A DNA stretch of 64,000 nt. It comes from Streptomyces naganishii JCM 4654 (GTDB lineage Bacteria > Actinomycetota > Actinomycetes > Streptomycetales > Streptomycetaceae). Of the stretch, positions 54,780-64,000 are shown piece by piece. Position 1 is the stretch's first letter, and every line of letters begins with the position of its first letter. A model generated the notes under the pieces. The model did no database searches and was not told where the DNA came from. It saw only the letters and a program-made list of their open reading frames with translations. The stretch lies in NCBI RefSeq assembly GCF_014650575.1, contig NZ_BMVF01000003.1, forward strand, positions 491,078 through 555,077, read 5' to 3'. The position numbers and the translations under genes were made by a program.

Positions 54780-54938
54780 GCCGACCTCCGTCCTTGACCT
54801 GCCTCCTCGACGGTAGGCAGTCACCAGGGGTGCGTCAACGATCGCCACACTCGGCACGCCGAGTGATAATCACCCTAAGAGTGGTTTCCCGTGCCCCTTG
54901 GCGGGGAAAGGCTAGCCGAATGCCCTCGTGGCGGCGCG

Positions 54939-55412
54939 TCACTGGCTGCTGCTGCCGAAGTCCTCCGGCGAGATCTGGTCGAGGAACTCGCGGAACTTCT
55001 CCACCTCGTCCTCCTGCTCGTCCGGGATCGCGATGCCCGCGTCGTCGAGCACCGTGTCGCTGCCGTAGATCGGCGTCCCGGTGCGCAGCGCCAGCGCTAT
55101 GGCGTCGGAGGGCCGCGCGCTGACCTCGACACCGCTGGCGAAGACCAGCTCGGCATAGAAGACGCCCTCACGCAGGTCCGTGATGCGTACTTCCGTGAGC
55201 TCCTGGCCGACCGCCTCCAGCACGTCCTTGAACAGGTCGTGGGTCAGCGGTCGCGCGGGAGCCATGCCCTGCTGGGCGAAGGCGATCGCCGTCGCCTCAC
55301 CCGGCCCGATCCAGATCGGGAGGTAGCGGTCGCCCCCCACTTCACGCAGGAGCACGATCGGTTGGTTGGAGGGCATCTCGACCCGGACACCTACGACATC
55401 GAGCTCGTTCAC
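54939..55412 (-). CDS. Bifunctional nuclease domain (DUF151) protein
   Basis: The 157-residue protein has MNELDVVGVRVEMPSNQPIVLLRE, DRYLPIWIGPGEATAIAFAQQG, RPLTHDLFKDVLEAVG, VEVSARPSDAIALALRTGTPIY and an acidic C-terminus. The family, with plant BBD proteins, has nuclease activity reported for some members. It lies between the two MerR genes as in mycobacteria (Rv1829). Confidence 0.92.
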   Translation of the reverse strand: MNELDVVGVRVEMPSNQPIVLLREVGGDRYLPIWIGPGEATAIAFAQQGMAPARPLTHDLFKDVLEAVGQELTEVRITDLREGVFYAELVFASGVEVSARPSDAIALALRTGTPIYGSDTVLDDAGIAIPDEQEDEVEKFREFLDQISPEDFGSSSQ

Positions 55413-55579
55413 ACAGCAACCCTAGGCCGTGCCCGGGACGTTTGGGTAGTCGGGCCGGAATCGACGTCCCAATCCGGCCCCCGTCCCGGCCCCCACCGCG
55501 CCGACAGCGACCGGGCCCGGCCCACGGCCCTGGCCACCGGCTGCTGCCGGCTGTCGGCTCTCAGCTGTCGGCTCTCGGC

Positions 55580-56317
55580 TCAGGGCAGGCGCACACCGAG
55601 CGCCGTCTGCACCAGGGCCGCGTGCAGCCGCACCGTGAGCGCCGCCAGCTCCTTCGTGCGTTCCTCCGCGTGCGCTCTGGTCTGCGGGTTGCGGTGCCGC
55701 CTCAGCGGGGCGACGACCTGGTCGACGAGTCCGGCCTCGCGGTCGGCGGCCGCCTTCATCACCCGCAGATGCCGGGGCTCGATGCCGAAGCGGCCGAGCT
55801 CGGCGACGAGCGAGGCCACCGTGATCGCCTCGGCGTCGTAGGCGCCGTCGGCCAGTGGAGTGAGCAGCCCGTAGGACTCCCACTCCTGGAGGGTCCGCTC
55901 GTCCATGCCGGCCGCGGCCAGCAGATCGCCCCGCCCGATCCGGGCGGCCGTGGGCGCCTCGGCCGGCGCGGCCGCCGCCTCGCCGTCCCGCTGCCTGCCC
56001 AGCACCGGCAGTTGCACCGTCTCACCGCGCTCCACCGCGTCCAGGTGCTCACGGATCACCTTCAGCGGCAGATAGTGGTCACGCTGCATGCGCAGGATGC
56101 GGGCGAGGCGCTCGACGTCCTGCGGGCTGAACTTCCGGTACCCCGAGGGCGTCCGCCGCGGCTCGACGAGCCCCTCCGACTCCAGGAAACGGATCTTGGA
56201 GATGGTGACCTCGGGGAACTCGTCGCGCAGCGCGTTCAGCACCGTGCCGATGCTCATCAGCCCACTGTCCGCGGCGGCGGCGCCGCGCCCGGCACCGCCG
56301 CTCGGTGTATGAAGCAT
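55580..56317 (-). CDS. ftsR: MerR family regulator (FtsR/Rv1828-type)
   Basis: The 245-residue protein starts at ATG 56317 after AGGGAAGG. The winged helix is MSIGTVLNALRDEFPEVTISKIRFLESEGLVEPRRTPSGYRKF (about 21-62) with VERLARILRMQRDHYLPLKVIREHLDAVERG. A second helical domain follows (DLLAAAGMDERTLQEWESYGLL), as in the two-lobed FtsR group. In Corynebacterium this family activates ftsZ. It sits directly downstream of the FHA gene. Confidence 0.9.
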   Translation of the reverse strand: MLHTPSGGAGRGAAAADSGLMSIGTVLNALRDEFPEVTISKIRFLESEGLVEPRRTPSGYRKFSPQDVERLARILRMQRDHYLPLKVIREHLDAVERGETVQLPVLGRQRDGEAAAAPAEAPTAARIGRGDLLAAAGMDERTLQEWESYGLLTPLADGAYDAEAITVASLVAELGRFGIEPRHLRVMKAAADREAGLVDQVVAPLRRHRNPQTRAHAEERTKELAALTVRLHAALVQTALGVRLP

Positions 56318-56369
56318 GGACCTTCCCTGGGTGTCTCCCGGTACGGAGTCTGGAAGGGGTCGGGACGGG

Positions 56370-57194
56370 TCAGATGCCCTGCCGGCTCGAGTAGAAGACC
56401 AGCCGGTACTTGCCGATCTGCACCTCGTCGCCGTTGGACAGCGCGACCTGGTCGATCCGCTCGCGGTTGACGTAGGTGCCGTTGAGGCTGCCGACGTCGG
56501 CCACCGTGAAGGAACCGTCCGGGCTGCGGCGGAACTCCACATGGCGCCGGGAGACCGTCACGTCGTCCAGGAAGATGTCGCTCTGCGGGTGGCGCCCGGC
56601 CGTGGTCAGCTCGCCGTCCAGCAGGAAGCGGCTGCCCGAGTTCGGTCCGCGGCGCACCACCAGCAGGGCGGAGCCCAGCGGCAGCGCGTCGACGGCGGCC
56701 TGCGCCTCCGGGGACAGCATCGGCGTCTGGCCAGTGGCCTCCGCGTCGTAGGCCTCCAGTCCGGAGATGGAGATCGTGGACGTCGTCTCCGAGGGGCGCT
56801 CCGGCACCGCGCCGGCGCGCAGCGGCGCACCGCAGTTGGAGCAGAAGCGGCTGTTCTCCGCGTTGCGGTTACCGCACCTCGTACACACCAGGGCCGACAT
56901 GGACGGATCCTCCTGCCGCGGCTGCCCCGCCGGGGCATTGGACGCGTACGGGCCGGTGGCAAACCCTCCACCCGTACCTGAGGTTGACGGTTGGCCGAAA
57001 CCTATGCCGCCCGACTGGGCAGGGTCAACAGACGGCGCGCCCTGACCACCGGAAAGGTCGCCCCCCTGACCGGCGACCTGGTCCCGGAACAGCGGGCGCT
57101 GACCTTCCGCGTCGGGCTGTGCGCGATGGCGGGCGGTCGCGTTGTCGCCACCCTCTCGCGCGCTCTTGCCGAACAACTTCGCAAACAACTTCAC
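56370..57194 (-). CDS. garA: FHA domain protein, GarA-like
   Basis: The 274-residue protein starts at GTG 57194 after AAGGGG. Parts: basic head MKLFAKLFGKSAREG; acidic/Gly linker; zinc ribbon CTRCGNRNAENSRFCSNCGAPL-type (four Cys, about 105-125); kinase-target motif S-E-T-T-S-T-I (about 137), matching the ETTS motif of GarA; C-terminal FHA with GRHPQSDIFLDDVTVSRRHVEF and GSLNGTYVNRERI. In mycobacteria the phosphorylated tail folds onto the FHA and switches control of glutamate metabolism. The zinc ribbon and long linker are additions. Confidence 0.9.
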   Translation of the reverse strand: MKLFAKLFGKSAREGGDNATARHRAQPDAEGQRPLFRDQVAGQGGDLSGGQGAPSVDPAQSGGIGFGQPSTSGTGGGFATGPYASNAPAGQPRQEDPSMSALVCTRCGNRNAENSRFCSNCGAPLRAGAVPERPSETTSTISISGLEAYDAEATGQTPMLSPEAQAAVDALPLGSALLVVRRGPNSGSRFLLDGELTTAGRHPQSDIFLDDVTVSRRHVEFRRSPDGSFTVADVGSLNGTYVNRERIDQVALSNGDEVQIGKYRLVFYSSRQGI

Positions 57195-57384
57195 GGGCGA
57201 TTCCCCTTGACCGAAACAGACCCGCCCGTGGGGCAGGACGAACCCTGACTGCATACACCGGTCGACCCGGACATCCTCACAACGTCCGTATCCACCAAAC
57301 AGTTTCCATCACGCACCACCCAATCGGTGCGCCGACCCCCCGCAACCTCATGCCCCTGCCGGACTACCGCCATGCACCCCCGGT

Positions 57385-59247
57385 TCACTGGGAGGACGAC
57401 CGAGCGTAGTCAGGCCGCTTCGCCGCCCGCAAGGCGTCGACAACGATCTTGTCCGACCGCTCCACGGTCACGGTGGCCTGCTCCTTCTCGAGGGTCTGCA
57501 CCACGCCTCCCGGGATGTTGAGCGCCGGTTCGAGATCCTGCGGCTTGCCGATGACCCGGAAACGATAGGGCGCGCTGATCTTGTTCCCGTCGACTTCCAC
57601 ACTCTTGCCGGAGTCCGTCAGATACGTGCCGGCGACCACACGCACGCCGTTGACCTGGATCGCCTCCGCACCGGCCGCGCGCAGCTCCTGTATCGCGTCG
57701 AGCAGCATGTCCGACTGGACCGTCCCCTTCGTGTCCTCGATCGTCATCGTGATGCCGGGTCCCTGCGCGGCCACGGTGCCCGCCAGAATGCCGAGTTGCC
57801 GTTCCTTCTCGACGGTCTGCTTGCGGGCCTCCTCGGCCTGGTCCGAGCTGTTCTCCAGCTCCTGGCGCTGCTTCTCGAGACCCTGCTTCTCGTCCTCAAG
57901 ACGCTGCGTACGGTTGTCGAGTTCATCGAGGATGCGAACAAGATCCTCCTGGCGGGCGCCGCGCAGCGCGCTGTCGTTGTCGCTGTTGGAGGCGACCTGC
58001 ACCGCGAGGCCGAACCCGAGGCCGAACAGCAGCACGGCGACGATGAGTTGGGCCCGGGTTATCCGCGGCGGCCACAACCCCTCGGCGAGCCGCTGCCGCC
58101 CGGTGAGCACGGGCTCGCCGCCCTCCGGACCGCCCCCGGACTCCCCCACGGGAACGGGTACTTCCGCCGGCAACTCCTCCCGCAGCCGGTACTCACCCCG
58201 CCCCTCCCGGAGCTCCCCCTGCTCGACGCCGGGCCGCCCGGTCTCAGGACCCTGGCCACGGTACGCGCCCTGGGGACGGAAGGTGCCCTGCTCCGCCCCA
58301 GGTCGGAACTCGGGGCGGAACTCGGGGCGCTCGCCACTCGGCCGAGGCGCGGGCACGTCCGTCCCCTGCCGGAACTCGGGACGCCCCACCCCCGGTCGAC
58401 CGCCCTCGCGGAACTCCGGACGCGCAGGCCGGGGCTCGGGCACGTCCGCACCCCGCCGGAACTCCGGGCGCCCGGCACCCGGCCCGGGCTCGGAACCGCC
58501 CCTGTCCTGCCGGAACTCGGGAGCTCCGGCCCCCGGCCGAGGCGCCGGACCGCCCCTGTCCTGCCGAAACTGGGGATGCTCGACACCCGGTCGGCGCTCG
58601 GACAAGCCCCCGCTGTCACGGAACTGCGGACGCCCGTCACCGGGACGCGGCCCGGGTACGTCACTGCCCTGCCGGAAGTCCGGGTGCCCGGCACCCGGCC
58701 GGGGCGGTGTCTGACGTTCGGCGTCGGGCCGTGGCACCGGCCGGTCGCCCTCCGGCCTGTAGCCGGGCCGCCGACCACCACCCGGGCGCGCCTGCGCCTC
58801 GGGCGCGTCGGCCCCCGGCCGCGACCCCGGGGCGCCCGGTCGAAGCCGGGACTCAGTGCCGCCCGCACCGGCCGCACGCTCCGGGGTCGCAGCGTGCGGC
58901 CCGGGCTCGGGAACATTGCTGCCCTGCCGGAACCCCGCGCGCGCAGCATCCGGTCGGAACTCGGAGCGCTCACCGTCGGTTCGGCGTCCGGGGCGCTCCC
59001 CGTCGGTCCGGGACCCGGGGCTGTCGCCGTCGGTCCGGGGCCCAGAGCGCTCACCGTCGCGCCGCAGCGTGGGCTGCTCGCCCTCCGGCCCGTAGTCGTC
59101 CCGCCGGTCACCTCCCGGCTGGGCCTTGGGCGCGTCGGCCCGCGGTCCCTGGGCAGGCTCCGGGGTGCTCGCCTCGGCGCCGCGCTCCGGAGTGGCGGAG
59201 TTCGGCCTGTTCTCGGGCTGGTCGTCCCGCTCGCTCATCGCACTCAC
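57385..59247 (-). CDS. DUF881 membrane protein with long repetitive disordered head
   Basis: The 620-residue protein's first about 395 residues are Pro/Arg/Gly/Glu low complexity with repeated P-E-F-R-Q, D-V-P-x-P-R-P and R-T-D-G-E-R units. Then comes a transmembrane helix (TRAQLIVAVLLFGLGFGLAVQ, about 397-417), a coiled coil (about 430-485) and a DUF881 domain (GILAGTVAAQGPGITMTIED, LDAIQELRAAGAEAIQVNGVRVV, FRVIGKPQDLEPALNIPGG). GTG 59247 overlaps the sbp stop by four bases. It is probably a membrane complex with Sbp and the second DUF881 protein. The coil and domain are outside; the tail is cytoplasmic. Confidence 0.9.
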   Translation of the reverse strand: MSAMSERDDQPENRPNSATPERGAEASTPEPAQGPRADAPKAQPGGDRRDDYGPEGEQPTLRRDGERSGPRTDGDSPGSRTDGERPGRRTDGERSEFRPDAARAGFRQGSNVPEPGPHAATPERAAGAGGTESRLRPGAPGSRPGADAPEAQARPGGGRRPGYRPEGDRPVPRPDAERQTPPRPGAGHPDFRQGSDVPGPRPGDGRPQFRDSGGLSERRPGVEHPQFRQDRGGPAPRPGAGAPEFRQDRGGSEPGPGAGRPEFRRGADVPEPRPARPEFREGGRPGVGRPEFRQGTDVPAPRPSGERPEFRPEFRPGAEQGTFRPQGAYRGQGPETGRPGVEQGELREGRGEYRLREELPAEVPVPVGESGGGPEGGEPVLTGRQRLAEGLWPPRITRAQLIVAVLLFGLGFGLAVQVASNSDNDSALRGARQEDLVRILDELDNRTQRLEDEKQGLEKQRQELENSSDQAEEARKQTVEKERQLGILAGTVAAQGPGITMTIEDTKGTVQSDMLLDAIQELRAAGAEAIQVNGVRVVAGTYLTDSGKSVEVDGNKISAPYRFRVIGKPQDLEPALNIPGGVVQTLEKEQATVTVERSDKIVVDALRAAKRPDYARSSSQ

Positions 59248-59576
59248 GCCCGGAACACGTGCCGCCGGATCGCCGCGGCGTTGGAGAAGATGCGGATACC
59301 GAGGACGACCACCACCCCGGTGGACAGCTGCGCGCCCACGCCCAGCTTGTCGCCGAGGAACACGATCAGCGCGGCGACGACCACGTTGGACAGGAACGAC
59401 ACCACGAAGACCTTGTCGTCGAAGATGCCGTCGAGCATGGCCCGCAGGCCTCCGAAGACGGCGTCCAGCGCCGCCACGACGGCGATGGGCAGATATGGCT
59501 CGACGACCGCCGGAACCTCGGGCCGGACCAACAGGCCGGCCACGACTCCCACGACGAGGCCCAGTACGGCGATCAC
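59244..59576 (-). CDS. sbp: Small basic protein (DUF1290)
   Basis: The 110-residue, three-helix membrane protein begins MIAVLGLVVGVVAGLLVRPEVP and has YLPIAVVAALDAVFGGLRAMLDGIFDDKVFVVSFLSN, strongly conserved in Gram-positive bacteria. It overlaps the neighbouring DUF881 genes at both ends (GTGA junctions at 59576 and 59247). In Firmicutes it neighbours division genes; the role is unknown. Confidence 0.94.
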   Translation of the reverse strand: MIAVLGLVVGVVAGLLVRPEVPAVVEPYLPIAVVAALDAVFGGLRAMLDGIFDDKVFVVSFLSNVVVAALIVFLGDKLGVGAQLSTGVVVVLGIRIFSNAAAIRRHVFRA

Positions 59577-60469
59577 GATGTGCCCTTCTCAGTGCTCGGC
59601 TGTGCTGTACGTACGATCACACTCGGTGCGGCGGGCAGCCGGATGTCGCTCTCCACGGAGATGGCGGTCCGGATGCCGTAGTTGTCCTGGAGGGCATGCA
59701 GATACAGCCCGTCCGGGCTGTTCTGGAAGCCGGTGCTCAGCCGTTTCCCGTCCCCCACCGCGAGCACCGTGTACGGCGGCACCAGCGGTTTGTTGTCGAC
59801 CAGTATCGCGTCACCGGCGGCCCTGATCGCGGACAGGGCGGTCAGCCGCTGCCCGTTGATGGAGACGGCCTCGGCCCCGGACTGCCACAGCCCGTTGACG
59901 ACGCGCTGCATGTCCCGGTCGCGCACCCGCCCGGTGTCGGAGAAACCGGAGGTCTCGCGCGGGTTGCCGCTCCCGCCCGTGGTGGCTTCCTTGGCGTCGT
60001 CCACGACGAGCTTCACCCCGGGGCCGTGCACGTCAGTGGCGCCCGCCAGGATCCCCACGAGGTCGGCCTGTGCGTTGCCGCCACTGTGCCGGAGCGCCTC
60101 ACGCTGCCGGGCACTCACATCGCCGCGCAGTTTGTCGACATTTCCTTCGAGCGTGTCCGCCGCGGCCGTCTCACGGTCGATGCGGTCGATCAGCTCCTGC
60201 CGCTCCTTGGCGACGACCGGCGCCGCCACGCGCGCCTGGGCGGCCCCCACGGTCACCACAAGGGCCGCCAGCACCAGCCCGACCGCCAGCCCCAGCCGGG
60301 CCTTGAGGGTCCTGGGCATGCCGCTCTCGCCCGCGGCCCTCTTGCGCGCCGCGGCCTCGGCGTAGCCGTCGTCGAGGCTGTGGTCCATGACGTTGGTGAT
60401 CAGCGACATGGACGCGTCCGGACGGGAGGGCCGCGCGGGGATGCTCCGAATGGGGGGTTGCTGCGGCAT
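59573..60469 (-). CDS. DUF881 family membrane protein
   Basis: About 298 residues from ATG 60469 (ATG 60478 possible). A short Pro/Arg head and then helix LGLAVGLVLAALVVTVGAAQARV (about 59-80), a coiled coil (ERQELIDRIDRETAAADTLEGNVDKLRGDV) and DUF881 with DLVGILAGATDVHGPGVKLVVDD, GLWQSGAEAVSINGQRLTALSAIRAAG and YGIRTAISVESDIRLPAAPS. It is coupled to sbp. Confidence 0.92.
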   Translation of the reverse strand: MPQQPPIRSIPARPSRPDASMSLITNVMDHSLDDGYAEAAARKRAAGESGMPRTLKARLGLAVGLVLAALVVTVGAAQARVAAPVVAKERQELIDRIDRETAAADTLEGNVDKLRGDVSARQREALRHSGGNAQADLVGILAGATDVHGPGVKLVVDDAKEATTGGSGNPRETSGFSDTGRVRDRDMQRVVNGLWQSGAEAVSINGQRLTALSAIRAAGDAILVDNKPLVPPYTVLAVGDGKRLSTGFQNSPDGLYLHALQDNYGIRTAISVESDIRLPAAPSVIVRTAQPSTEKGTS

Positions 60470-60613
60470 GCCGCACATCGTCGCACGTCGCCGCCGAGAC
60501 CTCCGAACGGCCCCACCGGCGTGCCGGACAGGCCCCCTTGGGGACACTTGTCCGGCACGCGTGCGTGCTGTCCGTTTTACGTTCGGACACCGCCGAATCC
60601 GGGTGAACCGTGC

Positions 60614-63109
60614 CTACCGGCCGGCGCTGTCCACCACCGCGGACCACTCGTCCAGCAGCGCCTGCGCGGAGGCGTCGTCGGGGCCCTCGGCCCACAGATG
60701 GGTGACGGCCTCGGCCGGGTCGGGCAGCACCATCACCCAGCGCCCGTCCGCCTCCACGACCCGTACGCCGTCCGTGGTGTCCACGAACCGGTCGCCGGCC
60801 TCCTCCACGACCCGGCGCATCACCAGGCCCTTGACGGCCCACGGAGTGGCCAGATCCCGCTTGAGGACGTGCGCTCGCGGAATACGGGCGTCGATCTGGC
60901 TCAGCGTGAGCTGGGTGCGCGCCACGAGACCGATGAGCCGTACGAACGCGGCCGTGCCGTCGTAGACACTGCTGAACTCCGGGACGATGAAGCCGCCCTT
61001 GCCGTCGCCACCGAAGATCGTGCCCTCCTCGCCCCCGACCCGCGTCAGGTCGTCGGGAGAGGTCGTCGTCCACTCGACCTGCGTGCCGTGGTACGCGGCC
61101 ACCTGCTCGGCGATACGCGTGGTGGTCACCGGAAGCGCCACCCGGCCGCTGCGCCGCTCGGCGGCGACCAGGTCCAGCATGACCAGCAGCGCCCGGTCGT
61201 CCTCGATGATCCGGCCCTTCTCGTCGACGAGCGACAGCCGCTCGCCCACCGGGTCGAACCGCACACCGAAGGCGGCACCGGACGACGCCACGATCTCACC
61301 GAGGCGGACCAGGCCCGAACGCCTCATCTCGACGCTCTCCGTCGGCCGCGACTCGTCGAGACCGGGGTTGATCGTCAGCGAGTCGACACCGAGCTTGCCC
61401 AGCAGGCTGGGCAGGACCAGCCCCGCGCTGCCGTTGGAGGCGTCCACGACGACCTTCAGACCCGACTCGGCGATCCCGGTCGTGTCCACGTTCCGCAGCA
61501 GCGAACCGGTGTACGAGTCGAAGACACTGGAGGGGAAGTACAGGTCACCGATCTCGCCCGGGAACGCGCGCCGGTACTCCTGGCGGGCGAAGACGCGGTC
61601 CAGCTTGCGCTGGCTGCCCTGGGAGAGATCCGCGCCCTGGCTGTCGAAGAACATGATGTCGACCGAGTCCGGCACTCCGGGGGTGGTCCGGATCATGATG
61701 CCGCCGGCGCTGCCCCGCGCGGTCTGCTGGCGGGCCACCGGCAGCGGCACGTTCTCCAGATCGCGGACGTCGATGGCACTGGCCTGGAGCGCGGAGATCA
61801 CCGCCCGCTTGAGCGCACGGGCGCCGCGGGAGTGGTCGCGCGCCGTGGTGACCGTGGAGCCCTTTTTCAGCGTGGTGGCGTACGCGCCGGCCAGCCGCAC
61901 GGCGAGCTCCGGGGTGATCTCCACGTTCAGGATGCCCGAGACCCCGCGAGCGCCGAACAGGTGCGCCTGGCCGCGCGACTCCCAGATGACCGAGGTGTTG
62001 ACGAAGGCGCCGGCCTCGATGGTCTTGAACGGGTAGACGCGGACGTTGCCCTGAACGATCGATTCCTCACCGATCAGGCACTCGTCGCCGATGACCGCGC
62101 CGTCCTCGATCCTGGCCGCGCGCATGATGTCGGTGTTCTTGCCGACCACGCAGCCCCGCAGGTTGCTGTGCTGCCCGATGTACACGTTGTCGTGCACGAC
62201 GGCCTTGTGCAGGAAGGCGCCGCTCTTGACGACGACGTTGGAGCCCACGACGGTGTGCTCGCGGATTTCGGCGCCGGCCTCCACCTTGGCGTAGTCGCCG
62301 ATGTAGAGAGGCCCGCGCAGCTCGGCCTCCGGGTGCACCTCGGCGCCTTCGGCGACCCAGACTCCCGGCGAGATCTCGAAGCCGTCGATGTCGACGTCGA
62401 CCTTGCCCTCGAGGACGTCCGCCTGGGCCTTCACATAGCTTTCGTGAGTGCCGACGTCCTCCCAGTAGCCCTCGGCGACATAGCCGTAGATCGGCTTGCC
62501 GTCCTTCATCAGCTGCGGGAAGACGTCGCCGGACCAGTCGACCGGCACATCGGCCTCTACGTAGTCGAAGACCTCGGGCTCCATCACGTAAATGCCGGTG
62601 TTCACCGTGTCGGAGAAGACCTGACCCCAGGTCGGCTTCTCCAGGAAGCGCTCGACCTTGCCTTCCTCGTCGACGATGGTGATGCCGAATTCCAGCGGAT
62701 TGGGCACGCGCGTGAGACACACGGTCACCAACGCGCCCTTTTCCTTGTGGAAGTTGATCAGCTCGGTGAGGTCGAAGTCGGTGAGGGCATCGCCGGAAAT
62801 GACAAGGAAGGCATCGTCCTTCAACGCCTCCTCGGCGTTCTTGACGCTTCCGGCGGTACCCAGTGGCTTCTCCTCATTGGCATAGGTGAGCTCCATTCCG
62901 AGCTCCTCGCCGTCGCCGAAGTAGTTCTTGACCAGCGAGGCCAGGAACTGGACTGTGACGACGGTCTCATTCAGCCCATGCTTTTTGAGCAGCCGCAGAA
63001 CGTGCTCCATGATCGGCCGGTTGGCCACCGGCAGGAGCGGCTTGGGCATGCTCGAGGTCATTGGACGAAGGCGCGTGCCCTCGCCTCCGGCCATCACGAC
63101 GGCCTTCAT
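60614..63109 (-). CDS. manC: Mannose-1-phosphate guanylyltransferase fused to degenerate phosphomannomutase-like domain
   Basis: The 831-residue protein has a nucleotidyltransferase domain with [28 protein letters not shown] (1-28), [13 protein letters not shown] and [22 protein letters not shown]; a left-handed beta-helix of hexapeptides (about 255-370: [40 protein letters not shown]); and a phosphohexomutase-fold part (about 380-831). In the last part the serine loop T-A-S-H-N-P is replaced by R-T-T-P-G-V-P (about 473) and D-P-D-G-D-R by D-P-V-G-E-R (about 620). It makes GDP-mannose or a related NDP-sugar; the mutase half is probably regulatory. Confidence 0.9.
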   Translation of the reverse strand: MKAVVMAGGEGTRLRPMTSSMPKPLLPVANRPIMEHVLRLLKKHGLNETVVTVQFLASLVKNYFGDGEELGMELTYANEEKPLGTAGSVKNAEEALKDDAFLVISGDALTDFDLTELINFHKEKGALVTVCLTRVPNPLEFGITIVDEEGKVERFLEKPTWGQVFSDTVNTGIYVMEPEVFDYVEADVPVDWSGDVFPQLMKDGKPIYGYVAEGYWEDVGTHESYVKAQADVLEGKVDVDIDGFEISPGVWVAEGAEVHPEAELRGPLYIGDYAKVEAGAEIREHTVVGSNVVVKSGAFLHKAVVHDNVYIGQHSNLRGCVVGKNTDIMRAARIEDGAVIGDECLIGEESIVQGNVRVYPFKTIEAGAFVNTSVIWESRGQAHLFGARGVSGILNVEITPELAVRLAGAYATTLKKGSTVTTARDHSRGARALKRAVISALQASAIDVRDLENVPLPVARQQTARGSAGGIMIRTTPGVPDSVDIMFFDSQGADLSQGSQRKLDRVFARQEYRRAFPGEIGDLYFPSSVFDSYTGSLLRNVDTTGIAESGLKVVVDASNGSAGLVLPSLLGKLGVDSLTINPGLDESRPTESVEMRRSGLVRLGEIVASSGAAFGVRFDPVGERLSLVDEKGRIIEDDRALLVMLDLVAAERRSGRVALPVTTTRIAEQVAAYHGTQVEWTTTSPDDLTRVGGEEGTIFGGDGKGGFIVPEFSSVYDGTAAFVRLIGLVARTQLTLSQIDARIPRAHVLKRDLATPWAVKGLVMRRVVEEAGDRFVDTTDGVRVVEADGRWVMVLPDPAEAVTHLWAEGPDDASAQALLDEWSAVVDSAGR

Positions 63110-63224
63110 GTCGGAAGCGTCCTCCTCCAAGAGATGACGATCTAGCCGACTTACCCGTCCAGATTCTCCCGCACTTTTCGGCAGCGGGCCATCGGAGCCC
63201 CCGCGGCTGCCCGAATCGGCGAGC

Positions 63225-63833
63225 TCAGTCGGCCATGGCGTCCGCACGGACCAGGCGGCGGACTTGTACCACGTAGAGGACTCCTGCCCACCAATACAGC
63301 GTTGTACCCCATCCGGCGAACGCCCATCCGAAAACAGCGGCGAGTGACGAGATCCAACCGCTGCCGTCACTGAGCAGGAGCAGCGGGAACGCGTACATCA
63401 GGTTGAACGTGGCCGCCTTGCCGAGGAAGTTCACCTGGGGTGGCGGGTAGCCGTGACGCCTGAGCACGCCCACCGCGAGCAGGAGCATCAATTCCCGCGC
63501 CAGCAGCAGCGCCGTCAGCCACACCGGCAGAATCTCCCGCCAGGTGAGGCCCACCAGAGTGGAAAGCACGTACAGGCGGTCGGCGGCGGGGTCGAGAAGC
63601 CGGCCGAGGCTGCTGATCTGGTTCCACCGCCGGGCGAGCTTGCCGTCCAGGTAGTCGCTGACGCCGCTCAGCGCCAGCACCAGCAGGGCCCAGCCGTCGC
63701 TCTTGGGGCCGCCGAACTCGGGCCTGAGGATCAGCCACAGGAACAGCGGCACGCCGACGAGCCGCGCCATGCTGAGGATGTTCGGGATGGTGAGCACCCG
63801 GTCCGTCTGAACGCGGGTCTCCTGGACCTCCAC
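63225..63833 (-). CDS. pgsA2: CDP-alcohol phosphatidyltransferase (PgsA-like)
   Basis: The 202-residue protein has about five helices and the full CDP-alcohol signature [10 protein letters not shown]8-G-x3-D-x3-D ([11 protein letters not shown]... [11 protein letters not shown], about residues 60-85). It transfers a phosphatidyl group to an alcohol (glycerol-phosphate, cardiolipin or inositol-phosphate type). It is positioned as the mycobacterial pgsA2 gene relative to DUF881/sbp. Confidence 0.92.
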   Translation of the reverse strand: MEVQETRVQTDRVLTIPNILSMARLVGVPLFLWLILRPEFGGPKSDGWALLVLALSGVSDYLDGKLARRWNQISSLGRLLDPAADRLYVLSTLVGLTWREILPVWLTALLLARELMLLLAVGVLRRHGYPPPQVNFLGKAATFNLMYAFPLLLLSDGSGWISSLAAVFGWAFAGWGTTLYWWAGVLYVVQVRRLVRADAMAD

Positions 63834-63893
63834 CCGGGGGCCTCCTGAGGAAACGTGCCTACGATGCCTCCCGACCTTACCTCAACGCAAAAA

Positions 63894-63932
63894 AGCTCTG
63901 GCTCTTGGGCTGCGTGCCCAAGAGCCAGAGCT
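63894..63932 (-). terminator. rRNA operon terminator
   Basis: A perfect 17-bp stem (63894-63910 with 63916-63932) has a 5-base loop. On the minus strand it is followed by a run of T. It lies 9 bases past the 5S 3' end and is a textbook rho-independent terminator. Confidence 0.95.
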
Positions 63933-63941
63933 CTAAAAGGA

Positions 63942-64000
63942 GTTCGGCGGTGTCCTACTCTCCCACAGGGTCCCCCCTGCAGTACCATCGGCGCTGTAAG
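63942..64000 (-). rRNA. rrf: 5S ribosomal RNA, 3' half (continues beyond window)
   Basis: The minus strand reads CTTACAGCGCCGATGGTACT through GGAGAGTAGGACACCGCCGAAC, the 3' half of actinobacterial 5S rRNA. The 5' part and the rest of the rrn operon are outside the window. Confidence 0.95.

Noticed and set aside
59126..63145. Very long plus-strand open frame (1339 codons) opposite sbp, DUF881, manC
   Set aside because: It is antisense to clear conserved genes and its translation is Arg/Gly/His/Val-rich with no domain; typical GC-driven shadow.

Overview
The window is high-GC actinobacterial DNA. Third codon positions are almost all G or C, ribosome-binding sites are GGAGG-like, and several genes look leaderless, with a TANNNT box about 6-8 bases before the start codon. 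Gene content and order match a Streptomyces chromosome. From memory (not searched) they follow the S. coelicolor region holding tuf3, one of two lnt genes, one of two ung genes, the fabG2/fabG3 pair, modABC, gcvP, dinB and the mannose-1-phosphate guanylyltransferase gene. The right edge enters an rRNA operon on the minus strand: the 5S 3' end and a strong terminator are visible. I see no phage, insertion sequence, integrase, tRNA or CRISPR array.

Layout. 1-7.6 kb: DedA membrane protein, an odd sigma-like/zinc-finger membrane protein with a collagen-like stretch, a hot-dog protein, a Pro/Gln-rich membrane protein, a spermidine-synthase-like methyltransferase fold, the divergent elongation factor Tu gene tuf3, and an AlkD-like protein. 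7.6-17.6 kb: TVP38-type membrane protein, a thiolase divergent from an HxlR regulator, a 59-residue protein with a TTA codon, an SDR, a SnoaL-like protein, lnt1, an oxidoreductase plus FAD monooxygenase operon facing a TetR regulator with two palindromic operators, a DinB/mycothiol-dependent-type protein and a small lipoprotein. 18-25 kb: ung, a solo peptide-binding lipoprotein, two fabG-like reductases, a HipA-like kinase overlapping a DUF3037 gene, and a Rieske lipoprotein preceded by five 12-bp repeats. 25-33.3 kb: an isochorismatase-fold protein lacking the usual Cys, a PPOX protein, a duplicated minisatellite, LysR facing a DMT transporter, MocR facing a PPOX protein with a paired direct-repeat operator, and two more DMT transporters separated by a candidate leader peptide. 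33.3-42.8 kb: small stress or metabolic proteins with PadR, DinB-type, DHFR/RibD-like, PhzF-like, CPBP protease and glutamate-cysteine-ligase-like genes.

43-51.8 kb: an APC permease; a molybdate island made of an HTH-TOBE regulator followed by modA-modB-(20-codon micro-ORF)-modC with overlapping stop/start codons; then gcvP on the minus strand behind a tandem glycine riboswitch. 51.9-63.9 kb: PRC-barrel protein, DNA polymerase IV, and a block that has the same order as the mycobacterial Rv1822-Rv1832 neighbourhood: pgsA-like, DUF881, small basic protein, DUF881, FHA protein (GarA-like), MerR (FtsR-like), bifunctional nuclease domain, MerR, glycine dehydrogenase. A mannose-1-phosphate guanylyltransferase fused to a degenerate phosphomutase domain sits between the pgsA-like gene and the first DUF881 gene. 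gcvH, which lies in the mycobacterial block, is absent here.

A recurring theme is short tandem duplication at or just after gene 3' ends (17871, 25946, 34619, 44995), together with repeat-encoded low-complexity tails (28378, 58100-59200).
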